A stretch of DNA of 64,000 bases from Nitrospira sp. (GTDB taxonomy: Bacteria > Nitrospirota > Thermodesulfovibrionia > Thermodesulfovibrionales > Dissulfurispiraceae), in NCBI GenBank assembly GCA_002634385.1, contig NSJL01000018.1, positions 1 through 64,000 on the forward strand, in the 5' to 3' direction. Below the pieces are notes generated by a model, which saw only the letters and a program-made list of their open reading frames with translations, was not told the origin of the DNA and did not search any database. Shown here piece by piece: positions 23,669 through 33,193 of the stretch. Numbering within the stretch: position 1 is the first letter of the stretch; every line of letters begins with the position of its first letter. Both the position numbers and the translations under genes were made by a program.

Positions 23669-26314
23669 ATGAGCAAAGGGGACTGGACTCTACAGGGAGC
23701 AGATGGGGTGATCGTGAAGTGGGTTGCCTTTGTACAGCGCAGGCACCGCATGGTTCTTCTCGCCGCCCTGATCCTCACCGTGAGTGCGCTTCTTTACTCC
23801 GTGCGCACTTTTGCCATCAACACGGATTTCAACAGCATGATATCGGGCTCGCTCCGCTTCCGGCAGCTCGAGCGCGACTTCTCCCGGGCCTTTCCGCAGA
23901 TGAGCGACACCATAGTACTGGTGATCGATGCCGATACCGCAGCCCATGCCCGTTCAGTCCGTTCCCGCCTTGCCGGTCTGTTGCGGAAGGAGGGGACGTT
24001 TTTCAAATCCGTGTACGAACCGGGAGGCGGAGAGTTTTTCGAGAAGAACGGTCTGCTCTACCTGAGCGTAAGCGAACTGGAAGAGCTTGCGGATGCCCTC
24101 GCTGCAGCCCAGCCCCTGCTTGCTTTCCTGGTCGACGATCTGAGCCTGAGAGGGCTTTTTACCGTGCTCGGCCTTGCGGTGGAACAGGCAGGGGGAGGCG
24201 GAGAACAAATGCTGGAGGTAAAGAGTTTCAGTCCGCTTTTCTCTCATCTGGCCGCCTCTTTCGAAGGAGTCGTTGCAAACAGGCCCTATCGCGTGCCCTG
24301 GGAGAGCATCATGCTCGGGGATACGTCCGCACGGGACGAGCGGCGCCAATTCATCATTCTCCAGCCGGTTCCCGAAGCAAGCTCCCTTTCCGCAGGGGAA
24401 GCCCCCCTCGATGCAGTACGGCGCATCATCAGAGAGGCGGGGATTGCGGGAGAACAGGGGGTGACGGTACGCATTACCGGTGATGCGGCCCTGGCCCGGG
24501 AGAATCTTTCCGAAGTGGAGAGGAGCGTCGGACTGGCGACCCTGGCATCCCTCATCCTTGTGGGCATTACCCTCTACCTTGGATTCGGGGGGTCCGGACG
24601 CCTGATTTTCGTAAGCCTGCTCACCCTTCTTATCGGGCTGATCTGGACGACGGGGTTTGCTCTATTCGCCATCGGCAGTCTCAATCTCATTTCCGTCACC
24701 TTTGCCGTGCTCTTCATCGGCCTTGGCATCGATTACAGCATCCAGTTCTGCCTGCGCTACCGGGAGCTGATCCGGGGTGGGGCGGAGCAAAGGGAGGGGG
24801 TGGCCGTCACCGCCAGGGGAGTGGGCAGGAGCCTCCTCCTCAGCTGCATTACCACCGCTATAGGGTTTTACTCCTTTATCCCCACTGCGTATGCAGGGGT
24901 CGCCGAGCTGGGTCTGATATCAGGGACGGGCATGTTCATCAGCTTTTTCACGAATCTCACCGTGCTTCCCGCCCTGTTGACCCTCTTTCCCCTGAAGAAA
25001 GGAAAGGAGGTGCTGTCGGCAGGGGGTGCCCTCACCTCCTTTCCGTACCGCCATTCCCGGACTATCCTCGCCGCTGCCGTTCTCCTTGGGGCGGGCTCCG
25101 TAGTGCTGCTGCCGAAAGTCTATTTCGATTATAATCCGCTGAACCTCTACGCGAAGACATCGGAGGCCGTCGTAACCGTAAAGGAGCTCTTCAGGGAAAC
25201 CGAAGCAAAGCCCTGGACCATCTCGGTTCTCGTCAGGGGAAAGGAGGAGGCGCAGCGGCTTGCGGAAAGAATAAGCGTCCTCAAGGAGGTCAGCATGACC
25301 CTCACCCTCTTCGACTTCGTTCCCGGGCGCCAATCCGAAAAGCTCGCCCTGATTTCCGAAATAGCCCTCTTCATGCCACCAGGGCTGGGGAGCCCGGGAG
25401 GCGTTGAGCTGCCGTATGGGCATAAGGATAAGGCATTGGAGGATTTCGCAAGGATACTGAAGAAATCCCCCCTTGTCGCTTCGAAAAATCCCGATCCCTC
25501 CGCCGTGCGGCTCTCGAAAGCCCTGGAGCGCTTTATGAGTCTCTTTTCCGGCCCGGGGCAGGGACGTACCGCATGTGCAGAGCTGGAGAGAAGCGTTCTT
25601 TCCGACCTGCCTGCCCTTTTCAGGATGCTGGAACGCTCACTGGAGGCCCGTGCTTTTACGGTGGAGGGTCTGCCCCGCCCCCTGGTGGAGCAGTATGTGG
25701 CGCGGGACGGCAGGTACAGGGTACAGGTATTCCCCCATGAAAACATTCTCCAGGTGGATGCCCTGGCGCGCTTTGTCCGGGCAGTGCAATCCGTCGCCCC
25801 CGATGCTACCGATGCACCGGTGGTCATTTATGAGTCAGGGAGGGCGGTGATCTCCTCTTTTCAGCAGGCGACGCTCTCCGCCTTTGTGGTGATCACCATT
25901 TTCCTTCTCCTTGAATTGAGAAATCTCCCTGTCATCGTGCTGATGTTTATTCCGCTCCTGTTTGCGCTGCTGCTGACAGGGGCATCCTCCGTTGTCCTCG
26001 GGCTTCCCCTGAACTTTGCCAACGTGATCGTGGTCCCCCTTCTCGTGGGAGTGGGCATCCACAGCGGAATCATCTTCATCCTCCGCTACAGGGTGGAACC
26101 TCCCCCTGACGGGAATATGCTGAGGACCAGCAACGCACGAGCAGTCCTCTTCAGCACGCTTACCACCCTCATCAGCACCGGCAGCCTGGCCTTCTCGCCC
26201 CACCGGGGGCTTGCGAGCATGGGGATACTTCTCACTCTCTGTTTCGGCTTTCTCCTTACGGGCGTACTCCTCCTTCTTCCGGCATTGCTTAAGAAGTACC
26301 CGCTCCGGCGGTGA
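23669..26314 (+). CDS. hpnN: HpnN, hopanoid-associated RND transporter
   Basis: 881 residues with the doubled MMPL/RND plan: one N-terminal membrane segment (about 26-45), a periplasmic domain, five segments at about 285-445 (GIDYSIQFCLRYRELIRGG between them), a second segment near 465 and periplasmic domain, and a last group at about 730-875 (NFANVIVVPLLVGVGIHSGIIFILRYR). HpnN moves hopanoids from the inner to the outer membrane in Rhodopseudomonas. ATG 23669 is preceded by GGAGTAGAGA. The hpnM/mlaA pair upstream in the opposite direction supplies probable periplasmic and outer-membrane partners. Confidence 0.93.
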   Translation: MSKGDWTLQGADGVIVKWVAFVQRRHRMVLLAALILTVSALLYSVRTFAINTDFNSMISGSLRFRQLERDFSRAFPQMSDTIVLVIDADTAAHARSVRSRLAGLLRKEGTFFKSVYEPGGGEFFEKNGLLYLSVSELEELADALAAAQPLLAFLVDDLSLRGLFTVLGLAVEQAGGGGEQMLEVKSFSPLFSHLAASFEGVVANRPYRVPWESIMLGDTSARDERRQFIILQPVPEASSLSAGEAPLDAVRRIIREAGIAGEQGVTVRITGDAALARENLSEVERSVGLATLASLILVGITLYLGFGGSGRLIFVSLLTLLIGLIWTTGFALFAIGSLNLISVTFAVLFIGLGIDYSIQFCLRYRELIRGGAEQREGVAVTARGVGRSLLLSCITTAIGFYSFIPTAYAGVAELGLISGTGMFISFFTNLTVLPALLTLFPLKKGKEVLSAGGALTSFPYRHSRTILAAAVLLGAGSVVLLPKVYFDYNPLNLYAKTSEAVVTVKELFRETEAKPWTISVLVRGKEEAQRLAERISVLKEVSMTLTLFDFVPGRQSEKLALISEIALFMPPGLGSPGGVELPYGHKDKALEDFARILKKSPLVASKNPDPSAVRLSKALERFMSLFSGPGQGRTACAELERSVLSDLPALFRMLERSLEARAFTVEGLPRPLVEQYVARDGRYRVQVFPHENILQVDALARFVRAVQSVAPDATDAPVVIYESGRAVISSFQQATLSAFVVITIFLLLELRNLPVIVLMFIPLLFALLLTGASSVVLGLPLNFANVIVVPLLVGVGIHSGIIFILRYRVEPPPDGNMLRTSNARAVLFSTLTTLISTGSLAFSPHRGLASMGILLTLCFGFLLTGVLLLLPALLKKYPLRR

Positions 26315-26359
26315 GCTTTTTCAAGGTGTTCGGTCCGTTTTCCCTGTATTCGCGCTTGC

Positions 26360-26387
26360 TTGCAAAAAAAAAATGTGTTGCTATAAT
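26360..26387 (+). promoter_or_regulatory. Predicted promoter of the hpnJ-led operon
   Basis: TTGCAA (26360-26365) and a perfect TATAAT (26382-26387) are separated by 16 bp, most of it a run of A. Transcription would begin near 26394, giving a 5' leader of about 110 nt that contains the long palindrome at 26457-26482. Confidence 0.6.
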
Positions 26388-26456
26388 TGAAATTAATTGA
26401 AGGATATCTCTCTGTGCAGTGCTGCGTTTTTCGTTTCGTGCTCTCCGGTGAAACGC

Positions 26457-26482
26457 CAGGGTGTGTTTGCAAACACACCCTG
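26457..26482. promoter_or_regulatory. Perfect 26-bp palindrome in the hpnJ leader
   Basis: The left half CAGGGTGTGTTTG is followed at once by its exact reverse complement. It ends 8 bp before the ribosome-binding site AAAAGGAAG of hpnJ. It could be a protein-binding operator acting as a roadblock, or an RNA hairpin able to hide the translation start. Its centre, TTTGCAAACA (26466-26475), also occurs at 23635-23644 ahead of hpnN. Confidence 0.8.
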
Positions 26483-26503
26483 AATTTGGCAAAAGGAAGA
26501 TCC

Positions 26504-27931
26504 ATGCGCACTTTGCTCCTCAATCCGCCGTCGTACGGGGATTTTGACGGGGGGGCCGGCGCCCGGTATCAAGCCCGGCGCGAGATCCGCTCGTTCTGGT
26601 ATCCGACCTGGCTCGCCTACCCGGCGGGACTGATACCGGACAGCAGGCTCCTGGACGCACCGCCCGAAGGTCTGGAGGTCGGGGAGGTCGTCCACCAGGC
26701 AAAGGGATATGAGCTGATTGTCCTCAACACGAGCACCCCCACTGTCGAAAACGATATCAGAATAGCGGAACTGCTCAAGGAGCACTATCCTGGTATCACC
26801 GTCGGATTTGTGGGACCGCACACCATGGTGCTTCCCATGGAGACGCTGGAGCGTTCCCGGGCCGTCGATTTCGTCGCTACGGGGGAGTTCGACTATGCAG
26901 TAACGGAAATAGCGCAGGGCGTTCCCTTTGAGAAGGTCGACGGAATCGCCTTTCGCCGGGGAGGGACGATCCGGCGGACACCCGGCAGACCCCCCCTGGA
27001 GGACCTCGATGCGTTGCCCTTTGTCACCGATGTGTATGCACGCGACCTCACTATAGAGAGGTATTACAATGGGTACCTTAAGCACCCCTATGTCTCTTTC
27101 TACACCGGAAGGGGATGCAGGGCCCGCTGTACGTACTGCCTTTGGCCCCAGACGATCTCCGGGCATGCCTACCGGGTGAGGAGCGTGGAAAATGTGTGCG
27201 CTGAGATGGCCCGGGCAAAGAGCCTCTTCCCCGGGGTAAAGGAGTTCTTTCTGGATGACGATACCTTTACCGATAATCCCCCCCGTGCCGTGGAGATTGC
27301 GCGTCGGTTCAAAAAGCTCGGAATCACCTGGTCGTGCAACGCCAGGGCGAATGTCGCCAGGGAGGTCCTGAGGGAATTGAAAGAGGGCGGTCTTCGCCTG
27401 CTTACCGTGGGAATTGAATCAGGAAACCAGAAAATCCTGAATACCATCAAAAAGGGGACCCGGATCGAGCAGATACGCACCTTTGTCAAAGAGGCGAAGG
27501 AAACGGGAATCCTCCTTCACGCCGCTTTCATTCTCGGACTGCCGGGAGAAACGCCGGAAACCATTGAAGAGACCATTCGCTTCGCCCTGGAGCTGGATCC
27601 CTACAGCATTCAGGTATCCCTTGTCGCCCCCTATCCGGGAACCGAGCTGTACGCGCAGGGGATACAGGAAGGCTGGATCGTCCGGGAGGGAGAGGGCCTC
27701 GTCAGGGAGGGAATACAGGACGCGGCGATCTCGTATCGCGGCCTTTCCCGGGAGGATATCTTCGAGGCAGTGGAGCGCTTCTATCGCCGCTTTTATCTCA
27801 GGCCGCGCCCGGTGCTCAGAATTCTGGGGGAGATGCTCCGTGACAGGAACGAGTTCGTGCGCCGGATCCGGGAGGGAAGGGAATTTTTTTCCTTTATGGC
27901 GAAAAGGAAAGAGGTCATCGAAGCCTCATGA
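26504..27931 (+). CDS. hpnJ: HpnJ, hopanoid-associated B12-binding/radical SAM protein
   Basis: 475 residues from ATG 26504, which has AAAGGAAG upstream; an earlier in-frame start at 26387 would translate the leader palindrome and is rejected. The N-terminal third resembles a cobalamin-binding Rossmann fold (LLLNPPSYGDF, VGFVGPHTMVLP). The radical SAM core carries C205, C209 and C212 in GCRARCTYCLW, with TVGIESGNQKIL and HAAFILGLPGETPETI downstream. HpnJ is needed to convert the aminosugar of bacteriohopanetetrol into the cyclitol ether head group. It overlaps hpnK by 4 bp. Confidence 0.94.
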   Translation: MRTLLLNPPSYGDFDGGAGARYQARREIRSFWYPTWLAYPAGLIPDSRLLDAPPEGLEVGEVVHQAKGYELIVLNTSTPTVENDIRIAELLKEHYPGITVGFVGPHTMVLPMETLERSRAVDFVATGEFDYAVTEIAQGVPFEKVDGIAFRRGGTIRRTPGRPPLEDLDALPFVTDVYARDLTIERYYNGYLKHPYVSFYTGRGCRARCTYCLWPQTISGHAYRVRSVENVCAEMARAKSLFPGVKEFFLDDDTFTDNPPRAVEIARRFKKLGITWSCNARANVAREVLRELKEGGLRLLTVGIESGNQKILNTIKKGTRIEQIRTFVKEAKETGILLHAAFILGLPGETPETIEETIRFALELDPYSIQVSLVAPYPGTELYAQGIQEGWIVREGEGLVREGIQDAAISYRGLSREDIFEAVERFYRRFYLRPRPVLRILGEMLRDRNEFVRRIREGREFFSFMAKRKEVIEAS

Positions 27932-28818
27932 AGCAGAACGGTGCGCACCAGCAGGGGAGAAAGTATCTTGTCGTCGTTGCCGATGATTTCGGCCGTACCT
28001 CCTCCGTCACCTGCGCCGTTGCAGAAGCCCATGACAGGGGAATCCTGAAAGCGGCGAGCCTCATGGCGGGGGGAGATGCTTTTTCAGAGGCGGTACGGGT
28101 CGCACACACACGCAAGGGCCTGTCGGTAGGACTTCATGTAACGCTGTGCGACGGGAGGGCGGTGCTGCCTCCTTCCCGCATACCGGGACTGGCGGACCGG
28201 GACGGCTTTTTCGAGAAAAACCCCTCTCTCGCCTGGGTACACTACATGAAACCGGGGCTCCTCTCGCAGATTGTGGAGGAGGTGGACGCGCAGTTCTCCT
28301 CCCTGGAAAGGGCCGGAATCCGTCCCACTCATGTGGACGGGCACCACCATATCCATATGCACCCTCTGATCTTCGAGGTGGTCTGCCGCATGGCGTGGCA
28401 AAGAGGGGTGCGGTGGATACGGCTTACGAAGGAGTCCCTGTCCATGGTAATCCGGTTTCGTTCCGAGGAGCGCGGCGCATTACCCTTTGCGGAGTGGGCG
28501 GTATTGGGAGTATTGGGGCTCTATAACCGGCGGATAGCACGAAAATACGGCATGCGCAGTCCCTATTACCTGTACGGGCTTTCCGGAATGGGCGGCATCG
28601 ACGAGGAGTACCTCCTCAGAATGCTGAAACATATGCGCTCCCCCCTCTCCGAGCTTTTTACGCATCCCGACGAAGGAACAGTCCAGGGGAGAAAGGAGCG
28701 GGAGGCGCTCACTTCCATCAGGGTGCGCACCCTGATGGAATCACGGGGTATCACCCCGGTCGGGTACGGTGGGCTGTATGGAGAGGATACCTCCCCGTCC
28801 TGCGAGGAGAGGTGGTGA
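27928..28818 (+). CDS. hpnK: HpnK, hopanoid N-acetylglucosamine deacetylase (YdjC/ChbG family)
   Basis: 296 residues. YdjC-family motifs are clear: VVVADDFGRTSSV near the N-terminus (metal-binding Asp), GLHVTLCDG, THVDGHHHIHMHP with the metal-ligand histidines, and ELFTHPDEG near the end. HpnK removes the acetyl group from the N-acetylglucosaminyl hopanoid made by HpnI, before HpnJ acts. Its ATG overlaps the hpnJ stop (ATGA), and its own stop overlaps the next gene, so translation is coupled along the operon. Confidence 0.93.
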   Translation: MKQNGAHQQGRKYLVVVADDFGRTSSVTCAVAEAHDRGILKAASLMAGGDAFSEAVRVAHTRKGLSVGLHVTLCDGRAVLPPSRIPGLADRDGFFEKNPSLAWVHYMKPGLLSQIVEEVDAQFSSLERAGIRPTHVDGHHHIHMHPLIFEVVCRMAWQRGVRWIRLTKESLSMVIRFRSEERGALPFAEWAVLGVLGLYNRRIARKYGMRSPYYLYGLSGMGGIDEEYLLRMLKHMRSPLSELFTHPDEGTVQGRKEREALTSIRVRTLMESRGITPVGYGGLYGEDTSPSCEERW

Positions 28819-29276
28819 AGACTTTTTTTGTCATTCTCCTTGCGACCCTGAGCGCTGCCATCGGAGAGGCTCTTTTAAGCTATGGGATGAGGAAAGGGGG
28901 AGTGGTCGATCTCACGGAACCCTCACAGTGGCTTGCGCTGGTGCTGTCGGTGGTGCGCAACCCGTACGTCTTTGCCGGTGTGCTGTTCCTTGCCGTCTTT
29001 TTCTTTCTTTACCTGGCCGCGCTGTCATGGGCCGATCTCAGCTTCGTCATGCCCCTTACGGCCATGTCGTATGTCTTCGCGGCGCTCCTTGCGCGGTTTG
29101 TCCTGAAGGAGGACGTATCATGGTTCCGCTGGAGCGGGACCGTCATCATCACGATAGGAATTGTCCTTGTTGCCCTTGATTCCAGGCAGCGCACCACGGA
29201 TGAACGGACGGGCGGATACCACATCGCAAAGAACGCATCCGGAGCCCATTCCTGCAGCAGGAAGGAGGGATTGTAG
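28812..29276 (+). CDS. Small EamA/SMR-like membrane transporter
   Basis: 154 residues with four predicted membrane helices (about 4-22, 35-60, 70-92, 98-118) of the drug/metabolite transporter type, ending SWFRWSGTVIITIGIVLVALD, followed by a hydrophilic 35-residue tail with no recognised motif. The start is GTG at 28812 or 28815 with GAGGAGAG just before; it overlaps hpnK. Related small transporters flip lipid-linked sugars. In this operon it might move the sugar donor or the glycosylated hopanoid, but that is inference from position. Confidence 0.8.
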   Translation: MVKTFFVILLATLSAAIGEALLSYGMRKGGVVDLTEPSQWLALVLSVVRNPYVFAGVLFLAVFFFLYLAALSWADLSFVMPLTAMSYVFAALLARFVLKEDVSWFRWSGTVIITIGIVLVALDSRQRTTDERTGGYHIAKNASGAHSCSRKEGL

Positions 29277-29315
29277 GGCGGGATATTCCTTTCAGAAGAG
29301 AACAAGGGGTTTTGA

Positions 29316-31334
29316 ATGGATATACGGACGGGACAGGATACCATACGTTTTTTCAGACAGCTTTTCGTCGCCAGGGCTGGGGTGGCCCCCCGGAGGACGA
29401 AGGAATGGAGCATCCCCTTTTCGGGGCACGCCCGGCTGAGCGAGAGGATCGGGGAAGCGGTACGGAAGACGCACTCCTACTACCTGGAGCAGCAGCACCG
29501 CGACGGCTATTGGTGGTATGAGCTGGAATCCAATGTGACAATCACCGCGGAATACCTGATGCTTCTCCATTTCCTGGGCCTGCAGGACAGGGAAAAAGAC
29601 GTAAAGATCGCGAACCACCTTCTGCAAAATCAGCGGTCGGACGGCACCTGGGCGATCCATTGGGGCGGCACGGGGGATCTCAGTACCTCCATCGAGGCGT
29701 ATTTCGCCCTCAAACTTTCCGGCCTCTCTCCGGAAGAGCCGACCATGAGGCGGGCCAGGGATTTCATCCTCAGCCAGGGGGGGGTGGAAGCCTCACGGGT
29801 ATTCACCAGGATATTCCTTGCCCTCTTCGGAGAGTTCGACTGGAGGGCGATCCCTTCCATTCCTGTCGAAATCAACCTCTTCCCTGCCTGGTTTCCCCTG
29901 AGTATTTACGATTTTTCGAGCTGGGCACGTTCCACCATTGTCCCCCTTTCGCTGGTCCTCGATCTGAAACCGGTCCGGCCCCTTCCTCCTGGAAAGGGGG
30001 TGCGTGAGCTCTACCGTGAGCCGCATACGATCCCCCCGATCACGACACAGAAGGTATCTCCCTTTTCATGGAAGGGGTTTTTCGTCCTCCTGGACCGGAT
30101 TGTCAAAGCCATGGAAGAGAAACCGGTGCGCCCCCTGCGGGAGAGGGCCCGGAAAGTGACCGAGAAATGGATCCTGGAGCATCAGGAGCCCACCGGAGAT
30201 TGGGGGGGGATCCAGCCCGCCATGGTGAACTCGGTCCTGGCCCTGGTAACCCGCGGATATGACCTCTCGCACGACAGGGTCAAGAGGGGGCTGAAGGCAC
30301 TGGAAAACTTTACCATCGAGAGAAAGGGAGAGCTGGTGCTCCAGTCGTGCATCTCCCCGGTGTGGGATACGGCCCTCACTACCCTGGCCCTCCTTTCTTC
30401 GGGTATGGACAGGGAGCATCCGGTCCTTGTCAGGGCCTGCACCTGGCTTGCGGCAAAACAGATCTTCAGAAGGGGGGACTGGAGTATCAAGAGGCCTGAT
30501 CTTCCGCCGGGAGGATGGGCCTTCGAGTTCGAGAACAGCTGGTATCCCGATGTGGACGACACCGCCGTGGTGCTGATGTTCCTTAACCAGTATGCAGGAA
30601 AAAACTTTGTCAGTGCCCGGAACCTGGAAAAGGGGCTCCGGTGGATTCTGGGAATGCAGGGAAGAGACGGGGGGTGGGGTGCGTTCGATGCGGACAACGA
30701 TATGAGGATATTGAACTACCTTCCTTTCGGGGACCTGGAAGCGATGATCGATCCGGGCACCCCGGACCTCACGGGCAGGGTTCTCGAGCTGCTCGGACAG
30801 GTGAAATATCCCGTAGAAAGCGATGCGGTCCGGAAGGCGATACGGTTCCTCAGGAAGAGGCAGGAAAAGGACGGGTCATGGTGGGGGAGATGGGGAGTCA
30901 ATTACCTCTACGGGACCAGTTCCGTGTTGTCCGGCCTCCATTCCATAGGGGAGGATATGGCAAGCGCCTATGTGCGGAGGGCGGTGGAGTGGATCAAGAA
31001 CATACAGAATGCGGACGGCGGATGGGGGGAATGCTGTGAATCGTACAACGATCCAGCGCTGAAGTGCCGGGGAATGAGCACCCCTTCCCAGACCGCGTGG
31101 GCTCTTCTGGCGTTGATTGCCGCGGGGGAGGGGACCGGTGCGGAAGCGGTCAAAGGAATTCAGTACCTCCTGGGGCAGCAAAGGGAGAACGGCACCTGGC
31201 CGGAGGAATGCTTTACCGGAACAGGGTTCCCCAAGTATTTCATGATACGGTACCATAATTACCGGAATTGCTTTCCCCTTATGGCCCTCGGCAAGTTCAG
31301 GTCATTGCTCTCGGAAAAGGGGCTGGTGCGGTGA
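29316..31334 (+). CDS. shc: Squalene-hopene cyclase
   Basis: 672 residues, typical for the family. It cyclises squalene to hopene at the inner membrane, the committing step of hopanoid synthesis. The protonating DxDD motif is D412-V-D-D415 in WYPDVDDTAVVLM. QW repeats occur throughout (QNQRSDGTWAIHWGG, QGRDGGWGAFDADND, KDGSWWGRWGVNYLYGT, NADGGWGECCESY, QRENGTWPEECFTG). ATG 29316 has GGGG upstream and begins in the expected basic N-terminal region. Its stop overlaps the hpnA start. Confidence 0.97.
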   Translation: MDIRTGQDTIRFFRQLFVARAGVAPRRTKEWSIPFSGHARLSERIGEAVRKTHSYYLEQQHRDGYWWYELESNVTITAEYLMLLHFLGLQDREKDVKIANHLLQNQRSDGTWAIHWGGTGDLSTSIEAYFALKLSGLSPEEPTMRRARDFILSQGGVEASRVFTRIFLALFGEFDWRAIPSIPVEINLFPAWFPLSIYDFSSWARSTIVPLSLVLDLKPVRPLPPGKGVRELYREPHTIPPITTQKVSPFSWKGFFVLLDRIVKAMEEKPVRPLRERARKVTEKWILEHQEPTGDWGGIQPAMVNSVLALVTRGYDLSHDRVKRGLKALENFTIERKGELVLQSCISPVWDTALTTLALLSSGMDREHPVLVRACTWLAAKQIFRRGDWSIKRPDLPPGGWAFEFENSWYPDVDDTAVVLMFLNQYAGKNFVSARNLEKGLRWILGMQGRDGGWGAFDADNDMRILNYLPFGDLEAMIDPGTPDLTGRVLELLGQVKYPVESDAVRKAIRFLRKRQEKDGSWWGRWGVNYLYGTSSVLSGLHSIGEDMASAYVRRAVEWIKNIQNADGGWGECCESYNDPALKCRGMSTPSQTAWALLALIAAGEGTGAEAVKGIQYLLGQQRENGTWPEECFTGTGFPKYFMIRYHNYRNCFPLMALGKFRSLLSEKGLVR

Positions 31335-32344
31335 AGGTGCTCGTAACGGGGGCGACCGGATTCGTCGGGTATCATGTGGCGAAACTCCTCTTGGAAAAAG
31401 GCCTCCCTGTCCGGGCCCTGGTGCGGTCGAAGGAGAGTGCCGTTTCGTTGAGAAGGCTCGGGGTGGAAACTGTCACCGGTGATGTAAGGGATTTCGGGTC
31501 CCTCACGAGGGCGCTGAAAGGCTGCAGCCAGCTCTATCATCTCGCCGCGGACTACCGGCTCTGGGTCCCCGACCCGGAGGTCATGTATGCGATCAATGTC
31601 AAGGGGACCCGTAATATCATCAATGCGGCCCTGGCACGGGATGTCGAAAGAATCATCTATACCAGCACGGTCGGAACGCTGGCTGCGAGCGCAGAGGGAA
31701 TCCCCGCGGATGAGAATACGCCCGTCTCCTTCGGCGATATGGTCGGACACTACAAGAGATCGAAATATATCGCAGAAAGGGAGGTGTGCGCTTCCATAGA
31801 GAGGGGAGTCCCCGTGGTGGTGGTGCACCCCTCCACCCCTGTAGGGCCTATGGACAGGAAGCCCACTCCCACCGGCCGGATGATTGTAGACTTCCTCAAC
31901 GGCAGGATACCCGCCTACCTCGATACGGGATTGAACTTCATCGATGTGGAGGATGTGGCTGCCGGGCACTGGCTTGCCGCCCGGTACGGCGAGGTAGGGC
32001 GGAAATACATCCTGGGGAACAGGAATATCACCCTCAGGGATTTTTTCGGCATCCTTGCCCGTCTCACCGGAAGGAAGCCTCCCGCGGTGCGGCTTCCCTA
32101 CCTCCCGGTGCTGTGCGCCGCCTTTGTCGATGAGGCGCTGTCCGGTATCCTGCGGGGGAGACATCCAAGAATCCCGGTGACGGGAGTAAGGATGGCGAGG
32201 AAATACATGTTTTTCGATTGCTCACGGGCCGTAAAGGAGATCCATCTGCCCCAGAGCCCCGTGGAGAATGCACTGGAAAAGGCAGTACGCTGGTTTCGGG
32301 AAAACGGGTATGCGGAAGGCTGGAAGGAGGGCACTCATGTCTGA
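31331..32344 (+). CDS. hpnA: HpnA, hopanoid-associated sugar epimerase (NAD-dependent)
   Basis: 337 residues from GTG 31331, which overlaps the shc stop by 4 bp (GTGA) and places KVLVTGATGFVGYHVAKLLLEKG, the NAD-binding loop, at the N-terminus. The catalytic region of the extended short-chain dehydrogenase family is recognisable as YTSTVGTL and YKRSKYIAE. Neighbouring family members are found in nearly all hpn clusters; the substrate has not been settled in my knowledge. An earlier start at 31268 would lie inside shc and is not used. Confidence 0.92.
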   Translation: MKVLVTGATGFVGYHVAKLLLEKGLPVRALVRSKESAVSLRRLGVETVTGDVRDFGSLTRALKGCSQLYHLAADYRLWVPDPEVMYAINVKGTRNIINAALARDVERIIYTSTVGTLAASAEGIPADENTPVSFGDMVGHYKRSKYIAEREVCASIERGVPVVVVHPSTPVGPMDRKPTPTGRMIVDFLNGRIPAYLDTGLNFIDVEDVAAGHWLAARYGEVGRKYILGNRNITLRDFFGILARLTGRKPPAVRLPYLPVLCAAFVDEALSGILRGRHPRIPVTGVRMARKYMFFDCSRAVKEIHLPQSPVENALEKAVRWFRENGYAEGWKEGTHV

Positions 32345-33182
32345 GGGAAAGACAGACCGACCGGAAGCATCTCAGGAGACACCCCCCGGAGATCCCCCCA
32401 AAATGCCGAAAGACAGGAAGCTCGGAAACGAATGGGCGGACTGGAAGGGAGAGGCAGGCTCTCTTGAGCAGGACCTTGATGAAAGGCTGTCGGTCTTTTT
32501 TCTGCTGGCTGTCGGAATTGTAATATTTCTTATCATCCTGCTTCCCGCGGTATGGTATCTGGTACGCCCGAGGATTATGCAGCTGCATCCTGGTGCCGCG
32601 CAAGGGGCGGAGTGGCTGCTGGGAGGGGGCGCCGTGCTCTTCATGATCCTGGTTTCCGCGGAGGGGATATCCCTTTTTTTCTTCGAAAGAACCCTGCTTC
32701 CCTACCGTTGGACGGAAAAGTTTCTCCTCTTTCTTCTTCCCGGAGCCGTGTGGCTCGGGGCGAAGCTCGGCATCAGCAGGGACCGGGTGGGGAATTCCTT
32801 TATCAAGGTGCACAACCTCGTGACACGGCTGAGCACTGCCTCGGTAAGGGCGGAAAAGCTCCTGGTCTTGCTGCCGCGCTGCCTGCGGAAGGAGATACGC
32901 ACCGGGATCATACGGAGGCTCGAGGGGTATGAGGCCAGCATTGTCACGGCAGGAGGCGGGGAAGAGGCCAGGGAGGCCATCAGGCAGTACCGTCCCACCC
33001 TCATCCTGGCCCTGGCGTGCGAGAGGGATCTGATGAGCGGCATTAAAGACGTAGCCGAGAGGATCCCCGTGATCGGCATCCCGAACAAGAGGCCGGAGGG
33101 CCCCTGCAAGAACACCCATATTTCCTTCGAGGACCTCGAGGAAGCGTTGCACTGTATACACCTCAGCAGGAAAAAAGAGTAA
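32337..33182 (+). CDS. DUF116 membrane protein inside the hopanoid operon
   Basis: 281 residues from ATG 32337, overlapping hpnA by 8 bp. A polar 50-residue start is followed by two or three membrane helices (about 51-75, 93-117, 127-147) and the DUF116 domain: LVLLPRCLRKEIR, TLILALACERDLMSGI and IPNKRPEGPCKNTHI. The three cysteines of these motifs are the conserved ones of the family and could bind a metal or cluster. DUF116 is uncharacterised. Its place between hpnA and hpnH, with overlapping and 11-bp junctions, argues for a role in hopanoid side-chain chemistry. Confidence 0.85.
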   Translation: MSEGKTDRPEASQETPPGDPPKMPKDRKLGNEWADWKGEAGSLEQDLDERLSVFFLLAVGIVIFLIILLPAVWYLVRPRIMQLHPGAAQGAEWLLGGGAVLFMILVSAEGISLFFFERTLLPYRWTEKFLLFLLPGAVWLGAKLGISRDRVGNSFIKVHNLVTRLSTASVRAEKLLVLLPRCLRKEIRTGIIRRLEGYEASIVTAGGGEEAREAIRQYRPTLILALACERDLMSGIKDVAERIPVIGIPNKRPEGPCKNTHISFEDLEEALHCIHLSRKKE

Positions 33183-33193
33183 GGAGCCGGTAC

